From positions 1-64,000 of the IMG/VR virus record IMGVR_UViG_3300045974_000760: a stretch of DNA of 64,000 nucleotides. The stretch is one strand, 5' to 3'. The notes beneath the pieces were generated by a model that saw nothing but the letters and a program-made list of their open reading frames with translations, did no database searches and was not told where the DNA came from. The stretch is from a virus. This document shows positions 16,143 through 25,659 of the stretch, one piece after another (position 1 is the first letter of the stretch; every line of letters begins with the position of its first letter). Position numbers and translations under genes: made by a program.

Positions 16143-17932
16143 ACATGTCGCTCGAATCTTTCCTCACGAAGTCAGCCGGCATCCCTCTCGGAGTTGCTTC
16201 GACGTGGTTGCTACAACTCAAGCAGGCGTCGATTGTCGAGCCACCGGATATGACCGGCACGCTCGAGGGCGCATACGCAGCACCGCTGCCTGAGCTGCTG
16301 AACCAGCTCAGCCAAGTCATCGCTGGCAAGATGCGCTCGGTCTACGCCTACACGCTCTACTCGACGTGTATGCGCGGGGTGATGCAAGGCGCAGTGCACG
16401 AGGCGTTCGAAGAGCGCTCCATCGAAGAGCGTGAGGCGGTCGAGTACCACACCCGCCGTCTCGGCATCATGGGCGGGGCTCCGCATGTCCCCGACATTGA
16501 AGCACCCCCGCCATCCACCGAGCCCGAAGACATCGTCAAGATTCTCATCCGTCTCGAGCAGGAGAACATCGCACGGCTTCGCCAGCTCCGAGACATGCTC
16601 GGCGAGAACGTGATGAAGTACAAGGTCGAGGGCGACCTGGCAGAAGACCAGCGACACCTCGACGCCCTATGGGAGCTCCTGCCCGAAGTGATGGGTCCTG
16701 CCCAGCTTCTCGGCGCAGCGGCCCCTGGTGCAACTCCCGCCGCTCCTCCAGGTGCTCCCCCGCCTGCGGAAGAGGTAGCTGAGCCCGAGGCAGAGGCGGC
16801 TCCTGAAGCCCCGCCCGCAGAGGCAGAGGGGCCGAAGATGGCAGCCATCCATCGGATGAAGCTGGCGTTCGACCAAGTCATGGGCGACTCGGGCCAAGGA
16901 CAAGCGGGCACCGACATCGCAACCCCTTCGAATGATGCGGAGGGTGATGGTGAGGTGCAGCGTTGGATGCAGGGCGAGATGGCGGGCCGAGCGATGGAGG
17001 AAGGGAACATCGTCGAGTTCTACAAGAAGCGCATGCAGGCGACGCAGGCACAGCTGCAGGCCGCACAAGGCCAACAGCAGATGACGCAGCAACAGCTCGA
17101 CTCGCTCAACCAGCAAGCACAGCAGGCGCAGGCGTCGATTGCTCAGGCGCAGCAAGCCGCTTCGCAGGTGGAGCAGGCTGCGATGGCGAACCTCGAGAAG
17201 GCGCACAACACCGCAGTGCAGGCGATGCAGCAGACCCAGGCCGTACAGCAGCAGCTCCTTGCCCAACAGCAAGTGGGTATGGCCGCGCGTACCGAGACGG
17301 CGAACATGAAGTCGCAGCTGATGCAGATTGCACAGCAGGGTGACATCCCGCCTCAGCCGCCAGCAAACGTGAGCATCACTCCAGGTGGCGCAGCTCCGAT
17401 GGGTCCTGGTGCGCCGGGGCAGCCAGGAGCTCCACCCAGCGCCGAGCCTGTGCCTGGTGAGGCGGGGGCAGATGCAGGGGCAGGGGCAGCACAAGGCGAG
17501 GCTCCACCTGCAGCAGGCCCGAGCCCTGACGCTCAACCCGCAGCGCAGGCCAGTACGCCGGGCGAGAAGACGGGCGCTGAGACCCCGCCCATCTCCATGC
17601 TCAAGCGCCTCGGTATTGCAGGAGCTGGAGCTCTTGTCGGCGGCGCTACTGGCGGATTGACGGGTGCCGGCGTAGGCGCGACGGCCAATCGATTGCGCGG
17701 GGCCATGGCTTCGGCCGAGGCCAGCAACGACGGCTCCTTCCTCAAGGCGGTGCAGCTCGCGGGAGCGAAGAGTGCCCTCATCCCGGCTGAGCTCGCGGAA
17801 TCACATCCGTGGATACCTGCTGTAGGTGGTGCGCTCGCGGGGATGAGCTCTGGGGCAATGGCCGCACCGCACCTGAGTCACGCGGCCGAGAACTTCCAAA
17901 CGATTCGCAATCTGCGCAACGCTGCTCGCTGA
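16139..17932 (+). CDS. Gln-rich coiled-coil protein with glycine-zipper end
   Basis: 597 aa if the GTG at 16139 (overlapping the previous stop) is used, or 595 aa from the ATG at 16145. Order: helical N-terminus with FLTKSAGIPLG; Pro/Ala/Glu linker (200-245); GPKMAAIHRMKLAFDQVM; a long Gln/Ala coiled coil (295-400) with dozens of glutamines; Pro/Gly linker; and a C-terminal glycine zipper (GAGALVGGATGGLTGAGVGA) that could insert in membranes. This plan suits an internal virion protein ejected with DNA, though that is inferred from composition only. Confidence 0.78.
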   Translation: MNMSLESFLTKSAGIPLGVASTWLLQLKQASIVEPPDMTGTLEGAYAAPLPELLNQLSQVIAGKMRSVYAYTLYSTCMRGVMQGAVHEAFEERSIEEREAVEYHTRRLGIMGGAPHVPDIEAPPPSTEPEDIVKILIRLEQENIARLRQLRDMLGENVMKYKVEGDLAEDQRHLDALWELLPEVMGPAQLLGAAAPGATPAAPPGAPPPAEEVAEPEAEAAPEAPPAEAEGPKMAAIHRMKLAFDQVMGDSGQGQAGTDIATPSNDAEGDGEVQRWMQGEMAGRAMEEGNIVEFYKKRMQATQAQLQAAQGQQQMTQQQLDSLNQQAQQAQASIAQAQQAASQVEQAAMANLEKAHNTAVQAMQQTQAVQQQLLAQQQVGMAARTETANMKSQLMQIAQQGDIPPQPPANVSITPGGAAPMGPGAPGQPGAPPSAEPVPGEAGADAGAGAAQGEAPPAAGPSPDAQPAAQASTPGEKTGAETPPISMLKRLGIAGAGALVGGATGGLTGAGVGATANRLRGAMASAEASNDGSFLKAVQLAGAKSALIPAELAESHPWIPAVGGALAGMSSGAMAAPHLSHAAENFQTIRNLRNAAR

Positions 17933-17944
17933 GGAGAACAGAAC

Positions 17945-19210
17945 ATGCTCGAAGCATTCATGAAGGTTGCCTACGAACGTGGGCGTGCGCGCGAGGAGCA
18001 GGACAAGCTCGCCGCGGAGATGGCAAAGCGTCTATCCCTCGACGAGCTCAAGAAGCTCGCGACGGGAGAGACCAAGCTCGCGTGGCATTGCGACGAGGGC
18101 AAGGAGACGATGGACTTCCTCACGCAGTTCGAGGGGACCCCGCTCATGGCCCAAGCGCTCCAGCTCGAGGAGGCGGGTATCCAACTCGAGGAGCAGGAGA
18201 ACCAACAGCGCCAGATGCGTCACCAGCAATCCAAGCTCGATGACATGGACAGCGTCTGGGACAAGAAGAGTGCGCTCGGGACACAGAAGAAGCTCCTGCT
18301 CATCCAGCTCGCGAAGACGAAGCTCGAGTCCGGTGCGGCTGGACCGCCTGCCCCTGACGGGATGATGGGGATGCCCCCGTCTGCGACCCCGCCAGAGCCG
18401 AGCGCCAACCCTGGTGCAACGGCTGGAATGGCGGCGCAGGAATCCCCGATGGCAGGCGATGCTGTGAAGGCGGCGGCTGCTGGCTGGGTGCGTGAAATGG
18501 CGCAGCGAGAAGTCGACGTGCAACGCATGAGGAAGATTGCGGCGATGCCCGCCATGCTCGGCAACATCGGCCAGGCTGCACTCGGCGTTGCTCGGGCAAA
18601 CAAGGGCGCCCTCATCGGCGCTGGTGTTGGCGCAGCAAGCGGAGCAGCTGCTGGCGGTCTCGGCGAGCACGGTAGTATGGGCCGTGCTCTCGGCGGCGCT
18701 GTTGGCGGTGCTGCTGGCGGTGCCCTGCTCGGCGGGGGCGCGCAGATTGGTATGCGTGCCAATCACTTGATGAACACCAAGGGCATGGGCGCCATGGAGG
18801 CCATCCAAGGCGCAGCAGGAAGGCAGCTGGCGAACACTACGGGAGCGGTACGCAAAGCAATGCCGGCAGTAGCCGCTCCAGCCGCAGCAGCCGCACAAGC
18901 GGCAGGAGGTGCAGCCTCCGTGGCGGCCCCTTTGGGCAGTAGCGTTCAGGCTGCAACCCCGGCGGCAGGATTGACCGCTGCCCCAGAGGCTCCTCCGCTC
19001 CCAGATCTCAGGGCGCGGGGAGAGGCGGAACGGCAGTTCATCGCGGACCACGCCGCTTGGCGCAACACCGGGGAAATCGGGGAGCCGCCGATGCCTCCTC
19101 GGCATATGCCGGGGCGTCACGTGCAGCGCGCGCACCAGCAAGCCGATCAAGCTGCTGATGAGATCTTGCAGAACTACGGCAACCAGATCCGCACGAACTA
19201 CGGCTCATGA
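17945..19210 (+). CDS. Coiled-coil protein with glycine-zipper segment
   Basis: 421 aa, GAGGAG 7 nt before the ATG at 17945. It opens MLEAFMKVAYERGRA, followed by a long charged coiled coil (15-130), a Pro/Gly linker, VDVQRMRKIAAMPA, then a strongly glycine-zippered stretch near residues 220-280. The end is Ala-rich with a His/Arg tail. It shares its architecture (coiled coil, KxA, glycine zipper) with the upstream gene, suggesting a pair with related roles or old duplication. Confidence 0.78.
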   Translation: MLEAFMKVAYERGRAREEQDKLAAEMAKRLSLDELKKLATGETKLAWHCDEGKETMDFLTQFEGTPLMAQALQLEEAGIQLEEQENQQRQMRHQQSKLDDMDSVWDKKSALGTQKKLLLIQLAKTKLESGAAGPPAPDGMMGMPPSATPPEPSANPGATAGMAAQESPMAGDAVKAAAAGWVREMAQREVDVQRMRKIAAMPAMLGNIGQAALGVARANKGALIGAGVGAASGAAAGGLGEHGSMGRALGGAVGGAAGGALLGGGAQIGMRANHLMNTKGMGAMEAIQGAAGRQLANTTGAVRKAMPAVAAPAAAAAQAAGGAASVAAPLGSSVQAATPAAGLTAAPEAPPLPDLRARGEAERQFIADHAAWRNTGEIGEPPMPPRHMPGRHVQRAHQQADQAADEILQNYGNQIRTNYGS

Positions 19211-20103
19211 GCTCCCTCACCGTCCACAACATGAAGATCCGGTCTCTGGACCTGGACTACTACGAGTTGTCGTGGGCGGTGAGTAACACGCTCGAAGACA
19301 TCCTCGACTACGAGTTCGAGGTCCAGCGTAGTGAGGCGCCCGCCGGGCCCTTCACTTCCATCTCTACCCCGTTCCAGGACCGCTACCTCTTCGTCGACAA
19401 CCGCCGTCCTGTTGGCCACCGATACCGCAACTACTTCTACCGCATCCTCGTCCGTAACCGCGGGACGAAAGAGGAGACCTTCTCGGAGGCCGTCAATCGT
19501 GAGCCCGAGGCAGACCTCATTGCGCTCGAGGTGCGCTCCCACATGCAGCTGCTCTTCCGCGAGTTCATCGGAAGGCGCTGTTGGGTCATCCCCGTCCGCA
19601 CATTCGGTCAGCGCTGCCCCTCCTGCTGGAACCCCACGCTCCAGAAGCGGAACAAGTCGGGCTGCATCACCTGCTACGACACGGGCTTTGCCAAGGGATA
19701 CCTCTCGCCCATCGAGACGTGGGTATCCATCGACCCTTCTGCCAACACCGAACAGAACTCGTCGACGGGTCCCACACAGCAGAACAACACAACCGCCCGC
19801 TTCGCGTACACCCCTCAGGTCAAACCACGCGACCTACTGGTGGAGCCCGAGAACCGGCGCTGGCGCATCACGAAGGTCTCGACGACCGAACAAGTACGCG
19901 CCCCGCTGCACCAGGAGGTGGAGATTCACGAGATACCCGACAAGGATGTCGAGTTCTCCATCCCACTCCTGCTCGACAACGCGTTGCGGGACTTGTGGTT
20001 GTCCCCCTCGCGCAACTTCAGCAACCCGCACAACCTCGAGAGTGCCATGAACGAAGATCTCGATGCGGCGTTCTCGCTGTATAGTAGGAGACCAGGCCAA
20101 TGA
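19207..20103 (+). CDS. Neck/connector protein with zinc-binding cysteines
   Basis: 298 aa, ATG overlapping the previous stop (ATGA). Residues 1-95 look like a fibronectin type III-like beta sandwich (YYELSWAVSNTLED...YRILVRN). Near residue 137 CPSCW and CITCYDTG form a four-cysteine knuckle, a pattern of neck or head-closure proteins of many myoviruses with a CxTCYGTGF-like turn. The C-terminal half is beta-rich. I infer a head-to-tail joining protein. Confidence 0.72.
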   Translation: MSSLTVHNMKIRSLDLDYYELSWAVSNTLEDILDYEFEVQRSEAPAGPFTSISTPFQDRYLFVDNRRPVGHRYRNYFYRILVRNRGTKEETFSEAVNREPEADLIALEVRSHMQLLFREFIGRRCWVIPVRTFGQRCPSCWNPTLQKRNKSGCITCYDTGFAKGYLSPIETWVSIDPSANTEQNSSTGPTQQNNTTARFAYTPQVKPRDLLVEPENRRWRITKVSTTEQVRAPLHQEVEIHEIPDKDVEFSIPLLLDNALRDLWLSPSRNFSNPHNLESAMNEDLDAAFSLYSRRPGQ

Positions 20104-20483
20104 CTCTCCCCCTCTCTGTCTTCATGCCGAAGGATGTAGCTACTGCGCTTCTCAAGGAAGCGGAGATGGCTGCGCAGCCTATGTCAGGGGCCGAGCCCAT
20201 CGAGAGTCCGTGGAAGCACGGCCTTGGTGTTGTAGGCGCTGGAGCCGCGGGCTTTGTGGGCGGGGGGCTTGCGGGTGCATTGACTGGTAAGCTCCTCGAC
20301 AAGGGCTTCGGCGCTGCGACAGGCAACAAGGTCCCCCTGCAGTATGTCCAGCGCGGTCTACCCCTGGCGGGAGCCGCTCTCGGTATTGCGGGCAAGCTCT
20401 ACTACGACCATCAACAACAGGAGCTAAGCCGTGCCCTTCAAGCCCACAAGGACCAGCGACAACGGGGCCTTCCCAGCAAGTAG
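20100..20483 (+). CDS. Small glycine-zipper protein
   Basis: 127 aa, AGGAG 9 nt upstream and ATGA overlap with the previous gene. Residues 40-70 are an uninterrupted Gly/Ala/Val zipper (GVVGAGAAGFVGGGLAGAL) with a second hydrophobic stretch near 95, and a basic Gln-rich tail. Could be a small membrane-active virion protein or holin-like protein. It overlaps the next gene by 53 bases. Confidence 0.68.
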   Translation: MTLPLSVFMPKDVATALLKEAEMAAQPMSGAEPIESPWKHGLGVVGAGAAGFVGGGLAGALTGKLLDKGFGAATGNKVPLQYVQRGLPLAGAALGIAGKLYYDHQQQELSRALQAHKDQRQRGLPSK

Positions 20484-21342
20484 CTTCAAGTACGGCCCAC
20501 TCGAGCACCTTCGCAATCTGTTCGTCGCGTTCGTGCAAGGGCTGTTCGAAGCTGCTCCTCGAGGCGCGTATCACTGGGACCCCTCCGAGGACCTGTCGGA
20601 AATCATCATCCGTGATGAGAACCCGATTCACGTCACAACCTACGGCGAGCGTCCTTGCGTGAACTTCACCCGAGGCCCGATGCAGTTCTTCGGGCTCGGC
20701 ATGGGTGACGTGTTCGACTGGCGGCAGGACACAGGCAAGGTGACCAAGGCGGTACTGCTGCCGGGTACGATGAGCATCAACTGCAGCTCGAGGAACGACA
20801 TCGAGTCTGAGCGGATTGCCTTCATCATCTCGGAGCACATCTGGCTGCTGCGAGAGCAGCTGATGGCGCAAGGGATGTTCGACATTGGCCGGCCGACAAT
20901 CGGAGCTCCGTCGCGAGGCGGGGAAGTGATTGCTTCGGATAGTGCGGACGAGTGGTATGTGACGTCGGCGAACTTCCCGTTCCAGTTGTATCGAACGTCG
21001 CAGTTTACGCCGCTGGGGCGGACAGTTGTGGAGAACATCAGCCTGCGTATGCGGGCGGTTACGCCACCTCGTCCGGACCAAGGGCCAGTGGGCGGTGGGG
21101 GACACGAGCTGCCGTACGGGGTGGTGGAGCATGCCCCGGTTCTAGTACCGAGCACGTTGGATGAAGTACGCGTACCGCTGCAAAACAATCCGGCAAAGAC
21201 GACTGTAGTTACTGCTTCGTTCCCATTCCGCCCTGGTATTCGCGGCCTGCAGGTTGCGGGTCGCGCCCTTCCCTTCCCCGGAAGTAGCGTGGAAGAATCG
21301 GCAGTACCAAGGACCACAGAAGTTAGGCCGATCAAGGTCTGA
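20431..21342 (+). CDS. Neck / tail-completion protein before the sheath
   Basis: 303 aa from the GTG at 20431, with AGGAG 8 nt upstream inside the previous gene. Mostly beta with FKYGPLEHLRNLFVAFVQGLF at the N-terminus and a Pro-rich C-terminus. The gene just before the sheath in myoviruses normally encodes a tail-terminator or neck protein. The sequence does not identify which. Confidence 0.7.
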   Translation: MPFKPTRTSDNGAFPASSFKYGPLEHLRNLFVAFVQGLFEAAPRGAYHWDPSEDLSEIIIRDENPIHVTTYGERPCVNFTRGPMQFFGLGMGDVFDWRQDTGKVTKAVLLPGTMSINCSSRNDIESERIAFIISEHIWLLREQLMAQGMFDIGRPTIGAPSRGGEVIASDSADEWYVTSANFPFQLYRTSQFTPLGRTVVENISLRMRAVTPPRPDQGPVGGGGHELPYGVVEHAPVLVPSTLDEVRVPLQNNPAKTTVVTASFPFRPGIRGLQVAGRALPFPGSSVEESAVPRTTEVRPIKV

Positions 21343-21358
21343 GAAAAAGGAGATAACC

Positions 21359-24300
21359 GTGGGTGCATCCATCCCTCGTCCGAGTGTGCAGGTCCTGCAG
21401 GTCTTCCGTACGACCTCGCCGACGATTCTGTCACCGACGCTTCCGCCGTGTATCGTTGGCGTCTGCAATCAGATTGTCGACGCAGTTACGAAGTCCTCAA
21501 CAGGGGCATCGCTCATCAACAGCGAGGCGCTGGTTGCGCTGCCTGGCTACTTCCTCGCACTTGCTGCACCGGGTTCTCCGGCGGCGTACACCTCGTTGGA
21601 CGGCAAGCAGTTGGTGCTCTCCATCAAGGGCGGGCCCGAAGTCACGGTTGCCTTCGCGGGCACCTCGCTCTCGCCGAAGAAGGTTGTCTCGGAGATCCTC
21701 GATGCGTTCGCTACGGCGGGGGTGACGGAGGCGCTTGCTGAAGTTGTGGGCGACACCTTCGCGCTCCGCACGATTGGTACGGGCGAGTTCGAGACCATCG
21801 AAGTGGTGGTCGATTACCCCTCGACGAAGACCGACCCCGAGGTGCTTGCTGCCTTCGGTGTTGGGGCGAACCGAGTGTACCGCGGTGAGAGTGCGTACGA
21901 GCAGTTCCTGACGGACGTCTCGCTGACGGCCTTCCCGGACACGCGCGGCAACCTCAACGAAGTCACGATCGACCCTGCCTCGCTGAAGGTCTACCTCTCG
22001 CTGGGCGGGAGCAGCCTGAACTTCAAGGAGCTGAGCCGCACGAGCTCCTTCCTTCGAAGGGGCGCGGTCAATACGGTCGCCTCTCTCACGGGCTCGGTGA
22101 TTCTCAGCGGCCTCACCTACGGGGTGAGCGGCGCGTTGAACGGCCTCGACATCAACGTGCTCTACGATGGCAACACCTACGCGGTGAGCTTCGACAGCGC
22201 GGTTGCAGATGCTTCGGGTGTGGTTGCTCGAATCAACGGCATCCTGGGTGTCGCCGCGACCTCGCTCGATACCTCGGGCCACCTGAAGTGGACGAGCCAG
22301 CTTCGAGGCGCAGCCTCGCAGGTGAAGCTGGTCAGCGGTACTGCCCTCACCACGCTCGGCTTCACAGCGGGCGACATCAGCACGGGCACCTCGGCGGTCT
22401 CGGCTGTGGACGATGGCAACGGCGACGGCGTCACGCCAATCCTCGAGCTCGCGGAAGCGATGCTCACGACTGCGGCAACTGCGGCGAACGTGATTGGTTG
22501 GGCGACGCCGACCACGGTGACGGACGGGCACACGCTCATTCTGGGAGATGGCTTCCGTGAGCAGACACACACGTTCGATTCAGCCGCATCGCTGGTCGAC
22601 ATCATCGCGCATCTCGAGGATGAGTTCGGTGAAGCTGCGGGCGGGCGACTGGCCTTCTCGAACTCCTCGAGCTCGCTGAAGATCGAGAATACGTTCCTCG
22701 GCGATGAGTCGGTGGTTCGAGTGGTGGGAGGAACCGCGCTCTACGAGCTCGGCCTCACTCCCCAGCTGCTCGGCACCGCTGACCTCGACGCAGTCGTCGA
22801 CGCGGCTGCAACGTTCAACACCAAGACGTTGATCCTCGACATCAACGGCACCGAGTACACCACGACGTTCGCAGGCCTTGTGGCCTTGAGTGACGGCGCA
22901 GCTATCGCGGCCAAGGTGCACGCCGAGGTTTCCGCGGTTGCTGCCGCCGGCGTCAATGCGGCGAAGCACCTGTACGTGCGCAGCCTGACGGGTGGTACCA
23001 ACACCTCGATCACGGTGGTTGGCGGTACTGCAGTGACCGACCTCGGCCTCACTGTCGGCGCAGTGTTCAGCACCCCTGGGGTGACTGCGACCAACCAGTA
23101 TGTTCGCGGACTCCCGTACCCACCGAAGTCGGGCGATGAGCTCTACGTCGACGGTTCGTACTACGCGCGCATTGTCCAGGTTGCTCCTGGTGCGAACGCG
23201 GCGCGGGTGAAGATCGACAAGCAGGTGGCCATCAACGCCGGTGTTGGGTTGAGCTGGTACATCATCGCGAAGAACCTGCCTGCCACGGCGGGTCCAGACC
23301 CTGACCTCATCGTCAACGGTGATGGCTCGTTCCGCATCAAGCACGAGGTTCTTCGGGACACGCAGGGTGCGCCTTCGAGCACGGGACGCGGCAGCATCTA
23401 CGTGTCGTACTCGGGTCTGCGCAAGGATGTCACGGCGCTGGCCACGAACCCGTCGCTCATCCGCCTCAACGACACCACGCAGCTGACGAGCTTGCTCTCG
23501 CCAGTCGACGCGCGTAACCCGCTCGCACTCGGGTTGTACTTCGCCCTCATCAATGCCCCCACCACGCAAGTGACGGGCATCGGTGTGGACGCGTACAGCG
23601 CGGACAGCCCCTACGGCACGGTGGAAGCGTTCACGCGCGCTGCCGAGTTCCTCGAGGGAGTGGAGGTCTACGCGATTGCGCCTCTGACCCAGGACACGAC
23701 GGTTGCTCAGGTCTACCGCGAACACGTGCTGGCGATGAGCGAGCCGGAGCAGCGGGGCGAGCGCATCGTGATCGTCAATACGCCGACTCCGACGCACAAG
23801 CCGGACACACTGGTTGCTGCGGGTGCTGGTAACAGCACGAGCGCGACCCAGCTCGAGACGGGGATTGCAAACCTCTCGGAGCTCCTGCTCAACGCGGGCA
23901 TCGACCCCTCGGGCACCATCCCTGCTGCGGACGGCGTCTTCCTCGACATCGCTTCGGATGCCAAGCACTACAGCATCTCGAGCATCTCGGGTTCACTCGT
24001 CAACATCCGCACGGCATTCACGGCCGGGCAGAACGACGACTCGTTCTACTCGACGACGGACCTGAACGACAGCCCGCTGCCTGCGCAGCTCATCAACGAG
24101 AACTTCGTCATCAAGCTGCGCGGCGAATCGCTCACGCTGACGGACGGACGCCTCGACAAGAACGCGGCTGCTGACGCCATCGCAACCATCTCGGCGAGCT
24201 ACGCTACCCGACGGTTGTGGAACACCTTCCCTGGTACCTGCACGGCGACCATCGGCGGCATCGATACGGTGCTCCCGGGCTTCTACATGTCGGCGGCGAT

Positions 24301-24796
24301 TGCCGGTATGGTGGGTCGTCAGGCGCCGAGCCAGTCCTTCACGAACGTGCCCATGACTGGGTTCACGGGAGTGGTTGGGTCGAACAACTTCTTCTCGGAG
24401 AAGCAGCTCGACCGCATCGCTGGTGGAGGTACTTGGGTCATCATCCAGGAGGGCGCGGGTACGGCGCTCTTCGCTCGGATGGCGCTCACCTCGGACGTGT
24501 CGACCATCGAGTTCCGCACCGACTCGATTACCAAGGTCGTGGACTACACCGCGAAGTTCCTTCGCCGAGGTCTGCGCACGTACATCGGACGGTTCAACAT
24601 CACGTCGGGCTTCCTCGACAGCCTCTCGCACATCACGCAAGGCCTCCTGGCCTTCTTGGTGGATACGGGCACGCTGCTCTCTGGAGACCTGTCGAACATC
24701 ACCCAGGACGAGAGCCAGATCGATACGGTCCTTATCGACACGATCATCGCGCCGCCGGTGCCCTGCAACTTCATCAAGCTCTCGCTCGTTATTTGA
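21359..24796 (+). CDS. Tail sheath protein, greatly enlarged
   Basis: 1145 aa from the GTG at 21359, chosen because AAGGAG is 7 nt upstream. The frame stays open to 21254 without a site. The contractile outer tube of the tail. The C-terminal 130 residues carry the sheath signature: ARMALTSDVSTIEFRTDSI, then a helix KVVDYTAKFLRRGLRTYIG, and IDTIIAPPVPCNFIKLSLVI. Sheaths of typical myoviruses are about 400-700 aa. The excess lies in residues 80-570, where four related beta-rich domains are inserted. Immediately followed by the tube gene. Confidence 0.88.
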   Translation: MGASIPRPSVQVLQVFRTTSPTILSPTLPPCIVGVCNQIVDAVTKSSTGASLINSEALVALPGYFLALAAPGSPAAYTSLDGKQLVLSIKGGPEVTVAFAGTSLSPKKVVSEILDAFATAGVTEALAEVVGDTFALRTIGTGEFETIEVVVDYPSTKTDPEVLAAFGVGANRVYRGESAYEQFLTDVSLTAFPDTRGNLNEVTIDPASLKVYLSLGGSSLNFKELSRTSSFLRRGAVNTVASLTGSVILSGLTYGVSGALNGLDINVLYDGNTYAVSFDSAVADASGVVARINGILGVAATSLDTSGHLKWTSQLRGAASQVKLVSGTALTTLGFTAGDISTGTSAVSAVDDGNGDGVTPILELAEAMLTTAATAANVIGWATPTTVTDGHTLILGDGFREQTHTFDSAASLVDIIAHLEDEFGEAAGGRLAFSNSSSSLKIENTFLGDESVVRVVGGTALYELGLTPQLLGTADLDAVVDAAATFNTKTLILDINGTEYTTTFAGLVALSDGAAIAAKVHAEVSAVAAAGVNAAKHLYVRSLTGGTNTSITVVGGTAVTDLGLTVGAVFSTPGVTATNQYVRGLPYPPKSGDELYVDGSYYARIVQVAPGANAARVKIDKQVAINAGVGLSWYIIAKNLPATAGPDPDLIVNGDGSFRIKHEVLRDTQGAPSSTGRGSIYVSYSGLRKDVTALATNPSLIRLNDTTQLTSLLSPVDARNPLALGLYFALINAPTTQVTGIGVDAYSADSPYGTVEAFTRAAEFLEGVEVYAIAPLTQDTTVAQVYREHVLAMSEPEQRGERIVIVNTPTPTHKPDTLVAAGAGNSTSATQLETGIANLSELLLNAGIDPSGTIPAADGVFLDIASDAKHYSISSISGSLVNIRTAFTAGQNDDSFYSTTDLNDSPLPAQLINENFVIKLRGESLTLTDGRLDKNAAADAIATISASYATRRLWNTFPGTCTATIGGIDTVLPGFYMSAAIAGMVGRQAPSQSFTNVPMTGFTGVVGSNNFFSEKQLDRIAGGGTWVIIQEGAGTALFARMALTSDVSTIEFRTDSITKVVDYTAKFLRRGLRTYIGRFNITSGFLDSLSHITQGLLAFLVDTGTLLSGDLSNITQDESQIDTVLIDTIIAPPVPCNFIKLSLVI
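21600..23070 (+). repeat. Four related domains inside the tail sheath
   Basis: Sheath residues about 80-177, 257-344, 387-475 and 487-570 share a pattern of a strand (LxLxIxG), a second strand (vtF), a helix with acidic residues, a strand with Ser/Thr, and a close in VVGGTAL(x3)LGLT. Copies three and four are the most alike (VVGGTALYELGLT and VVGGTAVTDLGLT). They are protein-level repeats and too diverged to be exact DNA repeats. Confidence 0.75.
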
Positions 24797-24840
24797 GCCG
24801 GCTGCCCTGATAACTTCGAGACTGAAGGAGAACACGACAA

Positions 24841-25659
24841 ATGGCTGGTGGAACATTCTCAGGCTGGGCGCCGTACGACTCGTACGTGCAGGCAGGCATG
24901 GCGGATGGCCGGTACGTCAATGCGGGTTGTACCCTGCTTGCCGCCGGCCCTCCTCGACTCGCGAACATCGGCGGCGCAGCTGCGATGTCAAAGGCCTTCT
25001 CGGGAACCGCAGGTGCGGTCTCTACGACCACGGCGGGCAATCAGATTGTCTACCCGATGGGCATCGTGCAGAACTTCAACCTCTCGCAGACGCGGCAGTT
25101 CTCGCGCATCTTCGAGATTGGTTCTGAGCGAAGCTACTTCATCGGCGGACGTACGGTCGGGCAGATTGGCCTGGGACGCGTGTACTACCACGGGGCTTCG
25201 CTGCTCCGTCTCATGTACGCCTACTACCAGGACATCATCCCGGCGAATGGCTTCGTCTCGATGTACGCCAACGACGGCGTCTCGACGATGGCGAACCCGC
25301 ACGATGTCATCATCCCGCCGGGCTACGAGAACATCTTCATCAACCTGGCCTCGGACCTGTTCACGCAGCCCGTCGGCATGCTGATGTACGTGCGCGACAT
25401 CAACCTCGCGACGATGATGGCAACGTACGTCGAGGCTTGCTACTTGCCGAACCACACCTGGGCGACGGATGCTCAGGGTGTGCTCGTGCAGGAGCAGGTC
25501 GCGATTCAGTACGAACGCCTCGTCCCTGTGGCAGTTGGCGCGGTCACCCTCATCAAGGGCGCGGATGCCAACGGCAAGGGCGAGAACAACGCAACGGGCG
25601 CCAACCAGACGTTCAACCAGACCGCCTTAGATGGCAGCGCCTCTACAACTCACGGCTGA
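24841..25659 (+). CDS. Probable tail tube protein
   Basis: 272 aa, AAGGAG 10 nt before the ATG, 44 bases after the sheath. A beta-rich protein with FNLSQTRQFSRIFEIGSERSYF, a strand-turn pattern of tube proteins, and a small Gly/Asn-rich C-terminus. The tube gene follows the sheath gene in almost all contractile phages, which is the main argument. It is also long for a tube (usually 140-200 aa). Confidence 0.7.
   Translation: MAGGTFSGWAPYDSYVQAGMADGRYVNAGCTLLAAGPPRLANIGGAAAMSKAFSGTAGAVSTTTAGNQIVYPMGIVQNFNLSQTRQFSRIFEIGSERSYFIGGRTVGQIGLGRVYYHGASLLRLMYAYYQDIIPANGFVSMYANDGVSTMANPHDVIIPPGYENIFINLASDLFTQPVGMLMYVRDINLATMMATYVEACYLPNHTWATDAQGVLVQEQVAIQYERLVPVAVGAVTLIKGADANGKGENNATGANQTFNQTALDGSASTTHG

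Noticed and set aside
16667-17536. 289-aa Leu/Arg-rich reverse frame
   Set aside because: Mirror of the Gln-rich coiled coil on the other strand; composition explained by CAG/CTG codons.
18032-19150. 372-aa reverse frame
   Set aside because: Antisense of the coiled-coil gene at 17945; no start site or motif.
22580-23968. 462-aa reverse frame within the sheath gene
   Set aside because: Arg/Val-rich shadow of the sheath.
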